From Streptomyces sp. man185 (lineage in GTDB: Bacteria > Actinomycetota > Actinomycetes > Streptomycetales > Streptomycetaceae): a stretch of 64,000 bases of DNA. Of the stretch, positions 16,049 to 24,178 are shown one piece after another. The position numbers and the translations under genes were made by a program. The stretch is taken from assembly GCA_002551355.1 (NCBI GenBank), contig NTHE01000018.1, forward strand, positions 58,906 through 122,905. The letters are read 5' to 3'. The number at the start of each line of letters is the position of its first letter. The first letter of the stretch is position 1. The notes under the pieces are model-generated. The model saw only the letters and a program-made list of their open reading frames with translations. It searched no databases and had not been told where the DNA came from.

Positions 16049-17254
16049 TCACACCTCCGCCCGCAGCTCCGTCAGCCCCCGGATCACATAACCCGGGTGC
16101 CATGCGGGCTCCGCCGTCATCCGCAGCGCGGGCGCCTTCCGCAGCAGCTCCCCGAAGGACGCGGCCAGCTCCAGCCGGGCCAGCGGGGCGCCCAGGCAGA
16201 AGTGGATGCCCGCGCCGAAGGTGATGTGCGGGTTGTCCGTACGGGACAGGTCCAGGACGTCCGGCCGCGCGAACCGCTCCGGGTCCCGGTTGGCCGAGCC
16301 GAACAGCAGCGCCACCTCCGCGCCCCGCCCGATCACCTGGCCGTCGATCTCGATGTCGTCCAGCACCCAGCGCTCGAACATCTGCAACGGGGTGTCGTAG
16401 CGCAGCAGCTCCTCGATCGCGGTGGGCAGCAGCGCGGGATCGGCGCGCAGGGCGGCCAGTTGCTCCGGGTGGTGGAACAGCGTGCGCCAGCCGTTCACGG
16501 TGGTGTTCACCGTCGCCTCGTGGCCCGCGTTCAGCAGCAGCACGCAGGTCGAGATCATCTCCTGCTCGGTCAGCCGCTCGCCCTCGTCGTGGGCGGCGAT
16601 GAGCGCCGAGATCAGGTCCTCGCCGGGGTCGGTGCGGCGCTCGGCGATCAGCCCGCGCAGATACGCGGAGAAGTCGACGGAGGCCCGGACGGCGGCGGCC
16701 GCCGTCTCCTCCGGCGGGTTCAGCTCGAACATCCCGCAGATCGCCGCCGACCAGGGCCGCAACAGGGACCGGTCCGCCTCCGGGACGCCCAGCATCTCCG
16801 CGATGACCGCGACCGGCAGCGGCTCCGCGACCTCGGCCAGCAGGTCCCCGCCGCCCTTCGCGACGAACGCGTCGACCAGCTCGGCCGCCAGCCGCCCCAC
16901 CGTCGGGGCGAGGTTCTCGACCGTACGCGGGGTGAACGCCTTGGAGATCAGCCGCCGGATCCGCGGATGGTCGGGGGCCTCCAGATCGAGGATGCCCTGC
17001 CCGTTGAGCGTGGTGAACGGCTCGTGCTCGGGCGGCGGCGGGGTCCGGCCGAACTCCTCGTGGCTGAAGCGGTGCAGATACGTCCGGCCGAGACGCCGGT
17101 CGCGCAGCAGGGCCGATACGTCGGAGTGGTGCGGGATCAGCCACTGCCCCGTCGGCTCGAACCAGTGCGCCCGGCCGGCGGCGCGCAGCGCGGTGTAGGC
17201 GGGGTAGGGATCGGCGACGAACGCGGGCGACCAGGGATCGAAGGACACGTGCAT
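16049..17254 (-). CDS. cytochrome P450
   Basis: A 401-residue class I bacterial P450. It has the I-helix oxygen-binding segment LNAGHEATVNT (about residue 242), the K-helix ExxR in IEELLRYDTP, and the heme-ligand loop FGAGIHFCLGAPLAR with Cys near residue 350. The I-helix reads AGHEAT, close to the usual AGHETT. It resembles CYP107-like enzymes, which hydroxylate macrolides or small molecules. No ferredoxin or reductase gene adjoins it and no biosynthetic genes surround it, so it is an orphan P450 relying on shared redox partners. The substrate is not predictable. Confidence 0.93.
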   Translation of the reverse strand: MHVSFDPWSPAFVADPYPAYTALRAAGRAHWFEPTGQWLIPHHSDVSALLRDRRLGRTYLHRFSHEEFGRTPPPPEHEPFTTLNGQGILDLEAPDHPRIRRLISKAFTPRTVENLAPTVGRLAAELVDAFVAKGGGDLLAEVAEPLPVAVIAEMLGVPEADRSLLRPWSAAICGMFELNPPEETAAAAVRASVDFSAYLRGLIAERRTDPGEDLISALIAAHDEGERLTEQEMISTCVLLLNAGHEATVNTTVNGWRTLFHHPEQLAALRADPALLPTAIEELLRYDTPLQMFERWVLDDIEIDGQVIGRGAEVALLFGSANRDPERFARPDVLDLSRTDNPHITFGAGIHFCLGAPLARLELAASFGELLRKAPALRMTAEPAWHPGYVIRGLTELRAEV

Positions 17255-17363
17255 GACCCGACGCTACCCGCGCCCGCGCCCGCCGCAAGGGGGCCCGGTA
17301 CCCGGGGCCGCCGGGACCCGTGCCCGCGCTCACGCTCGCCGCAAGGCCCCCGCACATGTCCGG

Positions 17364-18032
17364 CTACCCCGGGGTGACCAGCCGCGCCTCGTACGCGAAC
17401 ACCGCCGCCTGGGTCCGGTCGCGCAGCCCGAGCTTCACCAGGATGCGGCTGACGTGCGTCTTGATCGTGGACTCGGCGACGATCAGGTGCGAGGCGATCT
17501 CCGCGTTGGAGAGCCCCTGCGCGATCAGGACGAGCACCTCCGTCTCGCGCTCCGTGAGGTCGCCGATCCGGGCCAGGGCGGGCGGCCGCGGGGTCTCCGC
17601 GAGCTTGGAGAACTCGGTGATCAGCCGCCGGGTCACCGTCGGGGCGAGCAGCGCCTCGCCCGAGGCCACCACCCGTACCCCGTCGGCGAGCTGCCGGGCG
17701 GAGGCGTCCTTGAGGAGGAAGCCGGAGGCCCCGGCCCGCAGCGCCTGGTAGACGTACTCGTCGAGGTCGAAGGTCGTCAGCACCAGGACCCTCGCCTCGG
17801 CGTCCCGCGCGACGATCTCGCGGGTCGCCTCGATGCCGTTCATCTCCGGCATGCGGATGTCCATCAGGACGACGTCCGGGCGCAGGGCGGTGACCTGGGC
17901 GAGCGCCTGGCGGCCGTCCACCGCCTCGCCCACGACGGTGATCCCCGGCATCGCGTTGAGCAGGACGGAGAAGCCCTCGCGGACCATCATCTGGTCGTCG
18001 ACGATCAGGACCCGGATGTCGGTGTCGCTCAT
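17364..18032 (-). CDS. NarL/FixJ-type response regulator
   Basis: A 222-residue two-component regulator. The receiver domain has the acidic pair VDDQ, phospho-acceptor Asp in DVVLMDIRMPEMNG (about residue 57), Thr in VLTTF and Lys in LLKDAS. The output domain is a LuxR-type helix-turn-helix (LTERETEVLVLIAQGLSNAEIASHLIVAESTIKTHVSRILVKLGL). The ATG at 18032 overlaps the kinase stop (ATGA), so the pair is translated together. The receptor kinase directly upstream is its partner. Target genes are unknown. Confidence 0.93.
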   Translation of the reverse strand: MSDTDIRVLIVDDQMMVREGFSVLLNAMPGITVVGEAVDGRQALAQVTALRPDVVLMDIRMPEMNGIEATREIVARDAEARVLVLTTFDLDEYVYQALRAGASGFLLKDASARQLADGVRVVASGEALLAPTVTRRLITEFSKLAETPRPPALARIGDLTERETEVLVLIAQGLSNAEIASHLIVAESTIKTHVSRILVKLGLRDRTQAAVFAYEARLVTPG

Positions 18033-19408
18033 GCGCGGCCGTCCCGTTCGAAGACGACGGTGTCGGCGTTGCCCGCCGCGTCCGTGTTGGCCGCGACGCC
18101 GCCGGTCGCGTCCCGTGCCTCCGGCTGCTGCTCCGGCTGTTCCGGCAGCTCCGACAGCGGGACGGGGAGGAAGACGGCGATCTCGTACCCGCCGTCCGCC
18201 GTCGCCCCGGCCGTCATCTCGCCGTTCAGCATCGCGACCCGCTCGCGCATCCCGGTGATCCCGTGCCCGGCCCCGGGCGAGGGCTTGACCAGGCCGCGCG
18301 GGGGCCCGTTGACCACGCGCAGGCCGAGCCCGCCGAGGACGTAGCCGAGCTCGACCCGGGCGGAGGAGCCCGGCGCGTGCCGCAGGCTGTTGCTCAGGGC
18401 CTCCTGGACGATCCGGTACGCCGACAGCTCGACGCCCTGCGGCAGCTCGCGGACTGCCCCGGTGATCACCTTCTCCGTCTCCAGGCCCGTCTCGCGGACG
18501 TTGTCCAGGAGCCCGTCGAGCGCGGCGAGGGTGGGCTGCGGGGCGTCCGGGGCCTCGTAGTCCTCCGCCCGTACGACCCCGAGGACGCGGCGCAGCTCGG
18601 TGAGGGCGGCCACCGCGTTCTCCCGGATGGTGACGAAGGCCTGCTCCAGCTCGGGCGGCGGGTTCTCGACCCGGTAGGGGGCGGCCTCGGCCTGGATCGC
18701 GACGACCGACATGTGGTGGGCCACCACGTCGTGCAGCTCCCGGGCGATGGTGGTGCGCTCCTCCAGCAGGGTGCGCCGGTCGCGCTCGACGGCGGTGACG
18801 GTGCGCTGCACGGTGACCTCGCGCTCGGCGTCGCGCCGGATCTGGACCACGGCGACGACGAGCAGCGCGAAGGCGGAGAGCGTCGCCAGGGGCGCGGTGA
18901 CGGACGGGTCGCCGCCCTCCAGCAGCACCCCGAACAGCAGGGTCAGCAGCCACATCCAGGCGGCCGTGCGGGGCCGGGTCCGGGCGGCCACGACCACCAA
19001 CACCACCACCTGCGCCCCGAAGGCGCTCGGCCCCCACAGCCCCTCGCTGCCCAGGACCCCGCAGAAGACGGCCGCCAGCATCGCGGCCCAGAACGCGGCG
19101 ACCGGCCTGACGAGGGTCATCGCCACCGCGATCGCGGGGACCAGACCCATCAGCAGGCGGAACTCCCACTCGGCGAAGCCGGCCATCATCACGAGGAACG
19201 CGGCGAACAGCACCAGGGCGTGCGGGGTCCAGACGACGGCCCTGCGCATCCCCTCCGGCAGCCGGCGGACCAGCCGTCCGTCGGGGTTCAGCGGCGGCAG
19301 GGGCCGGTAGGCGAACACGTTGCGCAGGAGGTCCTCCCGCAGGCCGTCTATCGCCCCTGCGGCCGCCCGGAACTCCGGGCTACTGGTCTTTGTCTGGGTC
19401 TCGGTCAC
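18029..19408 (-). CDS. membrane histidine kinase (HisKA_3, NarX-like)
   Basis: A 459-residue sensor kinase. The N-terminal half (residues ~60-185) has about five transmembrane segments (HALVLFAAFLVMMAGFAEW, LLMGLVPAIAVAMTLV, FWAAMLAAVFCGVL, VVVLVVVAARTR, APLATLSAFALLVVAVVQI). The phosphoacceptor His is in RELHDVVAHHMSVVAIQAEAA. The HATPase domain shows EALSNSLRHAPG and GHGITGMRERVAML. There is no large extracellular sensor loop, so it likely senses membrane or intramembrane signals. It is encoded before and overlapping its response regulator. Confidence 0.92.
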   Translation of the reverse strand: MTETQTKTSSPEFRAAAGAIDGLREDLLRNVFAYRPLPPLNPDGRLVRRLPEGMRRAVVWTPHALVLFAAFLVMMAGFAEWEFRLLMGLVPAIAVAMTLVRPVAAFWAAMLAAVFCGVLGSEGLWGPSAFGAQVVVLVVVAARTRPRTAAWMWLLTLLFGVLLEGGDPSVTAPLATLSAFALLVVAVVQIRRDAEREVTVQRTVTAVERDRRTLLEERTTIARELHDVVAHHMSVVAIQAEAAPYRVENPPPELEQAFVTIRENAVAALTELRRVLGVVRAEDYEAPDAPQPTLAALDGLLDNVRETGLETEKVITGAVRELPQGVELSAYRIVQEALSNSLRHAPGSSARVELGYVLGGLGLRVVNGPPRGLVKPSPGAGHGITGMRERVAMLNGEMTAGATADGGYEIAVFLPVPLSELPEQPEQQPEARDATGGVAANTDAAGNADTVVFERDGRA

Positions 19409-19516
19409 GCTTCCACGGTAGGCGGCGGCGGACGGCGGGTCGTCAGCATCGCTACGGATTCCGGGGCATCCGCCTCAAGGACTACCCGCCTCCACCGCGC
19501 CGCGCGCAGGACCCCG

Positions 19517-20344
19517 TCAGGCCCCCGCGCGGAAGTGCTCCGCGTGCTCCTCGGCCCACTGCGCGAACGTCCGCGCCGGACGCCCCGTGACCTTCTGGAC
19601 GGTGTCGATCACGGTCCGGCCCTCGGGCGGGGTGTCCCGGTAGACGTCGATCAGGAACACGATCACGTCCTCCGGCATGCCCTGCCCCCGCCAGCTCTCC
19701 AGCGCCTGCTCCTCGGTGAGCTCGACCAGCTCGACGTCCGCGCCGCGCGCCGCGCCGATGGCCGCGGTCTTGTCGCGGACGGTCAGCGCCTGCGGGCCGG
19801 TGATCAGGTACACCTGGCCGCCGTGACCGTCCTCGGTGAGCGCGGTGGCCGCCACCGCCCCGATGTCCGCCTCGTGGACCATCGCGCTCAGCCGGTCCAC
19901 GAACGGCTCGCGCACCACGCCCTCGGCCGTGATGCCGGGGGCCCATTCCAGAGCGTTCGCCATGAACTCCACCGGCATGACGACCGTCCAGGCCAGCCCG
20001 CTCGCGCGCACCGCCGTCTCCATCGGGGTCTCCCCGCCCCCGTGGAGGACGGTCACCCGGCGCACGCCCGCCTTCCGGGCCAGGGCGAGGATCTCCTCCC
20101 CCGTCTCCAGCGGGGCGAAGAGCCCCCCGCCGAAGGTGATGAGGTGGAGCCCGGTCACCCCTTCGAGCGCGGGCTCCAGCGACGCCGGGTCCGTGAGGTC
20201 GCCCCGGACGACGTCGACCCCGGCGGGCAGCTCCGCCCGCGCCGGGTCGCGGGTCAGGGCCCGCACGTGCTCACCGCGCTCCAGCAGCTGCTCCACCACG
20301 CGGCGGCCGACCGTTCCCGTGGCTCCGGTCACCAGGGTCGTCAT
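19517..20344 (-). CDS. NmrA-like NAD(P)-binding protein
   Basis: The start is ATG 20344, seven bases after GGAGAAA; the longer open frame is upstream noise. The 275-residue protein has an N-terminal Rossmann motif TLVTGATGTVGRRVVEQLLERGEHVRALTRDP and later EFMANALEWAPGI. This is the NmrA / atypical short-chain dehydrogenase layout, lacking the catalytic YxxxK. Such proteins are NAD(P)-binding redox sensors or quinone/ether reductases. It sits by itself between the two-component system and the kynurenine operon. Substrate unknown. Confidence 0.82.
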   Translation of the reverse strand: MTTLVTGATGTVGRRVVEQLLERGEHVRALTRDPARAELPAGVDVVRGDLTDPASLEPALEGVTGLHLITFGGGLFAPLETGEEILALARKAGVRRVTVLHGGGETPMETAVRASGLAWTVVMPVEFMANALEWAPGITAEGVVREPFVDRLSAMVHEADIGAVAATALTEDGHGGQVYLITGPQALTVRDKTAAIGAARGADVELVELTEEQALESWRGQGMPEDVIVFLIDVYRDTPPEGRTVIDTVQKVTGRPARTFAQWAEEHAEHFRAGA

Positions 20345-20452
20345 AGGGTTTCTCCTTCGTCGGTTCCGGCTCCCTCTGAGCGGCAACACGACCAACGTAG
20401 AGACCCTTGCGGACAGGTCCGGTCCGCAATCAGAGCCCGCCCGGCAGGAGAT

Positions 20453-21376
20453 TCACCAGGCGAGCTGGGTGATCTCCTCGGCCACGACCGCGCAGGCGTC
20501 GGCGGCCGGATCGATGAGCGGGAAGTGTCCGACGCCGCCGAGCAGCGTCAGCCCGACCGTCTCGCCGGACTTGGCCGCCGCATCGACGTAGGCCTCGGAG
20601 ACGGCCTGCGGGACGACGATGTCCTCGACGCCCTGCACGATCGCGGTGGCGATCCCGGTCGGCAGCAGCACCCCGGGGTCGGCGTGCGCCGCCCGCTCCT
20701 GGAAATCGGCTTCTCCGCCCAGGAGTTGAGCGACCGCACCGCCGCAGACCCCCAGCTCCACCGCCGCCGCGAAGTCCGCGATCGGGGCCAGGGCGACGAC
20801 GCCGCGCAGCGGCGGCGGGGCGGGCAGCCGCCACGGCGACCCCTCGGGCAGGACGTGCCGTGCCGCCGCCCAGAGGGCGAGGTGCCCGCCCGCCGAGTGC
20901 CCGGTGACCACGATCCGCCGGACATCGGCCCCCGGCAGCTCACGGGCGGCCAGCACGGGCATCGCGTCCAGGGCCGCGGCCACGTCGTCGAAGGTCTCCG
21001 GCCAGCGCCCCGCGACCGGGTCCGCACCGGCCGGCGGGGCGCTCTCCTCTCCGTCGCGCTGCTGCGGAATGCCGTCGCCGCCGCGCCGGTACTCCACGCT
21101 CGCCACGGCGAAGCCCCGGCGGGCCAGGAAGTCCGCGAGCGGGGAGACATGGGCCCGGTCGTACGGGGCCCGCCAGGCGCCGCCGTGCAGGAGGACGACG
21201 AGCGGGGCGCCGGTGCGGCCGTCGCGCGGGGCGTAGAAGTCGACGACCTGGTCGGGGTGGTCCCCGTAGGCGGCGGTCCGGTCGGGGGCGACGACGGGAT
21301 GCGCGAAGGCCGACGCGCTCTCGGCCGCGTCCCGATCACGCGCGGCAGAATCCGGGGAACCCGGGGAATCCGACAT
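20453..21376 (-). CDS. alpha/beta hydrolase, probable N-formylkynurenine formamidase
   Basis: A 307-residue serine hydrolase from ATG 21376. It has the oxyanion-hole motif VLLHGGAWRAPYD, the nucleophile elbow VTGHSAGGHLALW (Ser about residue 160), an acid in VEDIVVP and the catalytic His in GVGHFPLIDP. HGGAW and GHSAGGHL are typical of arylformamidases. Its place 134 bases after kynureninase and tryptophan dioxygenase in one transcription unit makes hydrolysis of N-formylkynurenine to kynurenine plus formate the likely reaction. It belongs to the alpha/beta-hydrolase formamidases rather than the metal-dependent KynB family, so I leave the symbol empty. Confidence 0.78.
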   Translation of the reverse strand: MSDSPGSPDSAARDRDAAESASAFAHPVVAPDRTAAYGDHPDQVVDFYAPRDGRTGAPLVVLLHGGAWRAPYDRAHVSPLADFLARRGFAVASVEYRRGGDGIPQQRDGEESAPPAGADPVAGRWPETFDDVAAALDAMPVLAARELPGADVRRIVVTGHSAGGHLALWAAARHVLPEGSPWRLPAPPPLRGVVALAPIADFAAAVELGVCGGAVAQLLGGEADFQERAAHADPGVLLPTGIATAIVQGVEDIVVPQAVSEAYVDAAAKSGETVGLTLLGGVGHFPLIDPAADACAVVAEEITQLAW

Positions 21377-21510
21377 GCTGCTCAACCGTCCTATGCCCGT
21401 GGCCTGTGCCTGTGCTCTGTCCCAACTGGGTTGACCTGCGGGGACGGTACCAGCACTCGGCACCGCCCCCGCCCGGCCGAACCCCTGTTGACGAACTGTC
21501 AGGCAGCCGG

Positions 21511-22728
21511 TTATCCGGCGGGCGTCTCGGCGAGCACCTCGGCGAGCACCCGAGCCGCTCGTTCCGCGTCGGCGAATCCCACGTACAGCGGGGTGAAGCC
21601 GAAGCGCAGCACGTCCGGCCGCCGCAGATCGCCGACGACGCCCCGCTCGATCAGCCGGCGCATCACGGGCTCGGCGTCGTCGCAGCGCAGGGCGGCCTGG
21701 CTGCCGCGTTCGGCGTGCGCCGCCGGGGTGACGGAGGCGACCCGGCCCGCCGGGGCGTACGCCTCGACGCACTCCAGGAAGAAGTCCGTCAGCGCGAGGG
21801 ACTTGGCCCGCACGACGTCCACCGACACCCCGTCCCACACGTCGAGCGCCGCTTCCAGCGTCAGCATGGAGACGATGTCGGGGGTGCCGACCCGGCCCCG
21901 TACGGACCCGTCCGCCGGGGCGTAGTCGGGGGTCATGCCGAACGGGTCGGCGTGCGAGTTCCAGCCCGGCAGCGGCGAGTCGAAGGCGGCCTGATGGCGC
22001 TCGGCGACGTACAGGTACGCGGGCGAACCGGGGCCGCCGTTCAGGTACTTGTAGGTGCAGCCGACCGCCAGGTCCACCCCGTGCTCGTCGAGCCCGACGG
22101 GCAGCGCGCCGGCGCTGTGGCAGAGGTCCCACACGGCGACCGCCCCCGCCGCGTGCACGGCGGCGGTCAGTCCGGGCAGGTCGTGCAGCCGGCCGGAGCG
22201 GTAGTCGACGTGGTTGAGCAGCACCGCTGCGGTACGCGGACCGAGCGCGGCCGGGACGTCGGCGGGCGCGACGGGCACGATCCGGTGGCCGGTGAGCCGG
22301 GCGGCGGACGCCGCGATGTACCCGTCCGTGGGAAAGGTCGTCGCGTCAACCAGGATCTCGTCGCGTCCCTCGCCCGCGATCCGGGCGGCGGCGACGACGG
22401 CCTTGAAGACGTTCACGCTGGTCGAGTCACCGACGACGATCTGCCCGGCGGCGGCCCCGACGAGCGGGGCGATCCGGTCGCCGATCCGCTCCGGTGCGGT
22501 CCACCAGCCGCTCTCGTCCCAGGACCGGATGCGCAGCTCGCCCCACTGGCGGGTGAGGACGTCCTGCACCCGGGCGGGGACGTGGACGGGCAGCGCGCCG
22601 AGCGAGTTGCCGTCGAGGTAGACGCCGTCGTCGTCGAGGGCGAACAGCTTGCGCCGCGCGGCCAGCGGGTCGGCGGCGTCGAGGACGAGCGCCCGCTCAC
22701 GGAGGCTGTCACGGGAGGTCTCAGACAT
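21511..22728 (-). CDS. kynU: kynureninase
   Basis: A 405-residue PLP enzyme from ATG 22728. It cleaves kynurenine to anthranilate and alanine. Signatures are YLDGNSLGALPVHVP, VGDSTSVNVFKAVVAA, LLNHVDYRSGRLHD, AVWDLCHSAGALPVGL and the Schiff-base lysine in GCTYKYLNGGPGSPAYLYV (about residue 225). Its start overlaps the dioxygenase stop by 8 bases, so the two are translationally coupled. Anthranilate from this pathway feeds tryptophan recycling or secondary metabolites; no such cluster is visible in this window. Confidence 0.93.
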   Translation of the reverse strand: MSETSRDSLRERALVLDAADPLAARRKLFALDDDGVYLDGNSLGALPVHVPARVQDVLTRQWGELRIRSWDESGWWTAPERIGDRIAPLVGAAAGQIVVGDSTSVNVFKAVVAAARIAGEGRDEILVDATTFPTDGYIAASAARLTGHRIVPVAPADVPAALGPRTAAVLLNHVDYRSGRLHDLPGLTAAVHAAGAVAVWDLCHSAGALPVGLDEHGVDLAVGCTYKYLNGGPGSPAYLYVAERHQAAFDSPLPGWNSHADPFGMTPDYAPADGSVRGRVGTPDIVSMLTLEAALDVWDGVSVDVVRAKSLALTDFFLECVEAYAPAGRVASVTPAAHAERGSQAALRCDDAEPVMRRLIERGVVGDLRRPDVLRFGFTPLYVGFADAERAARVLAEVLAETPAG

Positions 22729-23569
22729 GGCTGCGCGCCGTCCACAGCTCGGGGAACACGTTCTTCGTGGCGCGCTTCTCCAGCCAGGCCACCCCGGCGG
22801 AGCCGCCGGTGCCGGTCTTGGAGCCCATCGCGCGCCGGGTCGCGACGAGGTGGTCGTTGCGCCATCGCCAGACGAGTTCGCCGACGTCGGTGAGCAGCTC
22901 GCCGAGGCGGACCAGCTCGTCGTTCTGGTCGTCGGAGGCATAGATCTGCGCCCACACGGCCTCGACCTCGGGCGAGGGCTCGTACCGCTGGGTGAGGTCC
23001 CGGGTGGTGACGGCCTCGGGGATGGCGTACCCGCGCCGGGCCAGCAGGGCGAGGGTCTCGTCGTACAGGCTGGGCTCGCCGAGCGCCTTCTCCAGCTCGG
23101 CGTGGACGCGGGGCGCGCCCCGGTGCGGCACCAGCATGGAGGCCGACTTGTCGCCGAGCAGGAACTCCATCCGCCGGTACATCGCGGACTGGAACCCGGA
23201 GCCCTCGCCGAGGGACCCCCGGTAGGAGTTGAACTGGGCGGGGGTGAGCCCGGCCAGCGGCCGCCAGGACTCGTTGAGCGCCTCCAGCTCGCGCAGCGAA
23301 CGCTTCAGGGCGTCGCGCGCGACGGGTATGCGGTCCTCGCGCAGGGCGCGGGTGGCGGTCTCCCACTCATGGACGATGACCGTGAACCACAGCTCCATGA
23401 CCTGGGTGGTGACCAGGAAGACCATCTCGCCGGGATCGTCCGAGCGCAGGTGCTGGAGGTGGGTCAGGACATCCGCCTGGACGTAGTCCTCGTACGGAGT
23501 CGTGCCCGCGAAGTCCAGATGCGGGGTGTCCGCACCGGTGGCTTCGGGGTCGGGGTGGTTGGTCGACAT
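22721..23569 (-). CDS. kynA: tryptophan 2,3-dioxygenase
   Basis: A 282-residue heme enzyme that opens the indole ring of tryptophan to give N-formylkynurenine. It shows the family pattern TPYEDYVQADVLTHLQ, VFLVTTQVMELWFTVIVHEW, FNSYRGSLGEGSGFQS, LVWRWRNDHLVATRRAMGSKTGTGGSAGVAWL (heme/substrate loop). It is the first gene of the tdo-kynU-formamidase operon; a terminator at 23654-23692 lies just upstream and isolates it from DUF3151. In S. coelicolor this is SCO3646, from memory. Confidence 0.94.
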   Translation of the reverse strand: MSTNHPDPEATGADTPHLDFAGTTPYEDYVQADVLTHLQHLRSDDPGEMVFLVTTQVMELWFTVIVHEWETATRALREDRIPVARDALKRSLRELEALNESWRPLAGLTPAQFNSYRGSLGEGSGFQSAMYRRMEFLLGDKSASMLVPHRGAPRVHAELEKALGEPSLYDETLALLARRGYAIPEAVTTRDLTQRYEPSPEVEAVWAQIYASDDQNDELVRLGELLTDVGELVWRWRNDHLVATRRAMGSKTGTGGSAGVAWLEKRATKNVFPELWTARSHV

Positions 23570-23653
23570 CGCTGTCTCCTCGACACGAGCTTCCGGGTAG
23601 CGGTCCGCCCCTTCCGTGAGGTGATGGAGCTCCGGTCCCCTGCTCGCATACTA

Positions 23654-23692
23654 AGCCGCTCCCCGCTCGACGTGCTTGGGCGGGGAGCGGCT
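23654..23692. terminator. terminator between DUF3151 gene and kynurenine operon
   Basis: Perfect 13-base stem AGCCGCTCCCCGC / GCGGGGAGCGGCT with a 13-base loop. It follows the DUF3151 stop on the reverse strand and precedes the dioxygenase gene. Confidence 0.8.
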
Positions 23693-23711
23693 CAGGCGTA
23701 CGTGCCCGGGT

Positions 23712-24125
23712 TCAGCTGAGGATGTCGGCGGCGGTCGGCGAGGAGTCCCGCAGGAACGTCGAGCAGCGCTCGTGCTCCTCGGTCTCCCCGATCGCGCCGG
23801 CGGCCCGCGCCAGGGCGTGCAGGGCGCGCAGGAAGCCGCGGTTCGGCTCGTGCTCGAACGGGACGGGGCCGTGGCCCTTCCAGCCGGCCCGGCGCAGGGA
23901 GTCGAGGCCGCGGTGGTAGCCGGTACGGGCGTACGCGTACGACTCGACGACCCGGCCGCCCTCGAACGCCTCGTCGGCGAGCTGCGCCCAGGCGAGCGAG
24001 GAGGTGGGGTACTTCGCGGCGACCTCGGCGGGCGGGGTGCCGGCGGCGAGCAGCTCGCGCGGCTCGGGGTCGTCGGGGAGGTGGGTCGGGGCGGGGCCCC
24101 CGAGCAGGTTCTCGTGGATGGACAT
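23712..24125 (-). CDS. DUF3151 family protein
   Basis: A 137-residue soluble protein with the family hallmarks GTPPAEVAAKYPTSSLAWAQLADEA, AYARTGYHRGLDSLRRAGWKGHGPVPFEHEPNRGFLRAL. TPR-like helices are suggested by this pattern. DUF3151 is restricted to actinobacteria and is normally found close to fba, as it is here (3 kb away, two genes in between). Function is unknown. Confidence 0.85.
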   Translation of the reverse strand: MSIHENLLGGPAPTHLPDDPEPRELLAAGTPPAEVAAKYPTSSLAWAQLADEAFEGGRVVESYAYARTGYHRGLDSLRRAGWKGHGPVPFEHEPNRGFLRALHALARAAGAIGETEEHERCSTFLRDSSPTAADILS

Positions 24126-24178
24126 GCCTCAAGTGTGCCTGCCGTCACGCCCCGGCGGCACCGCGCCCCGGGCGGCGG

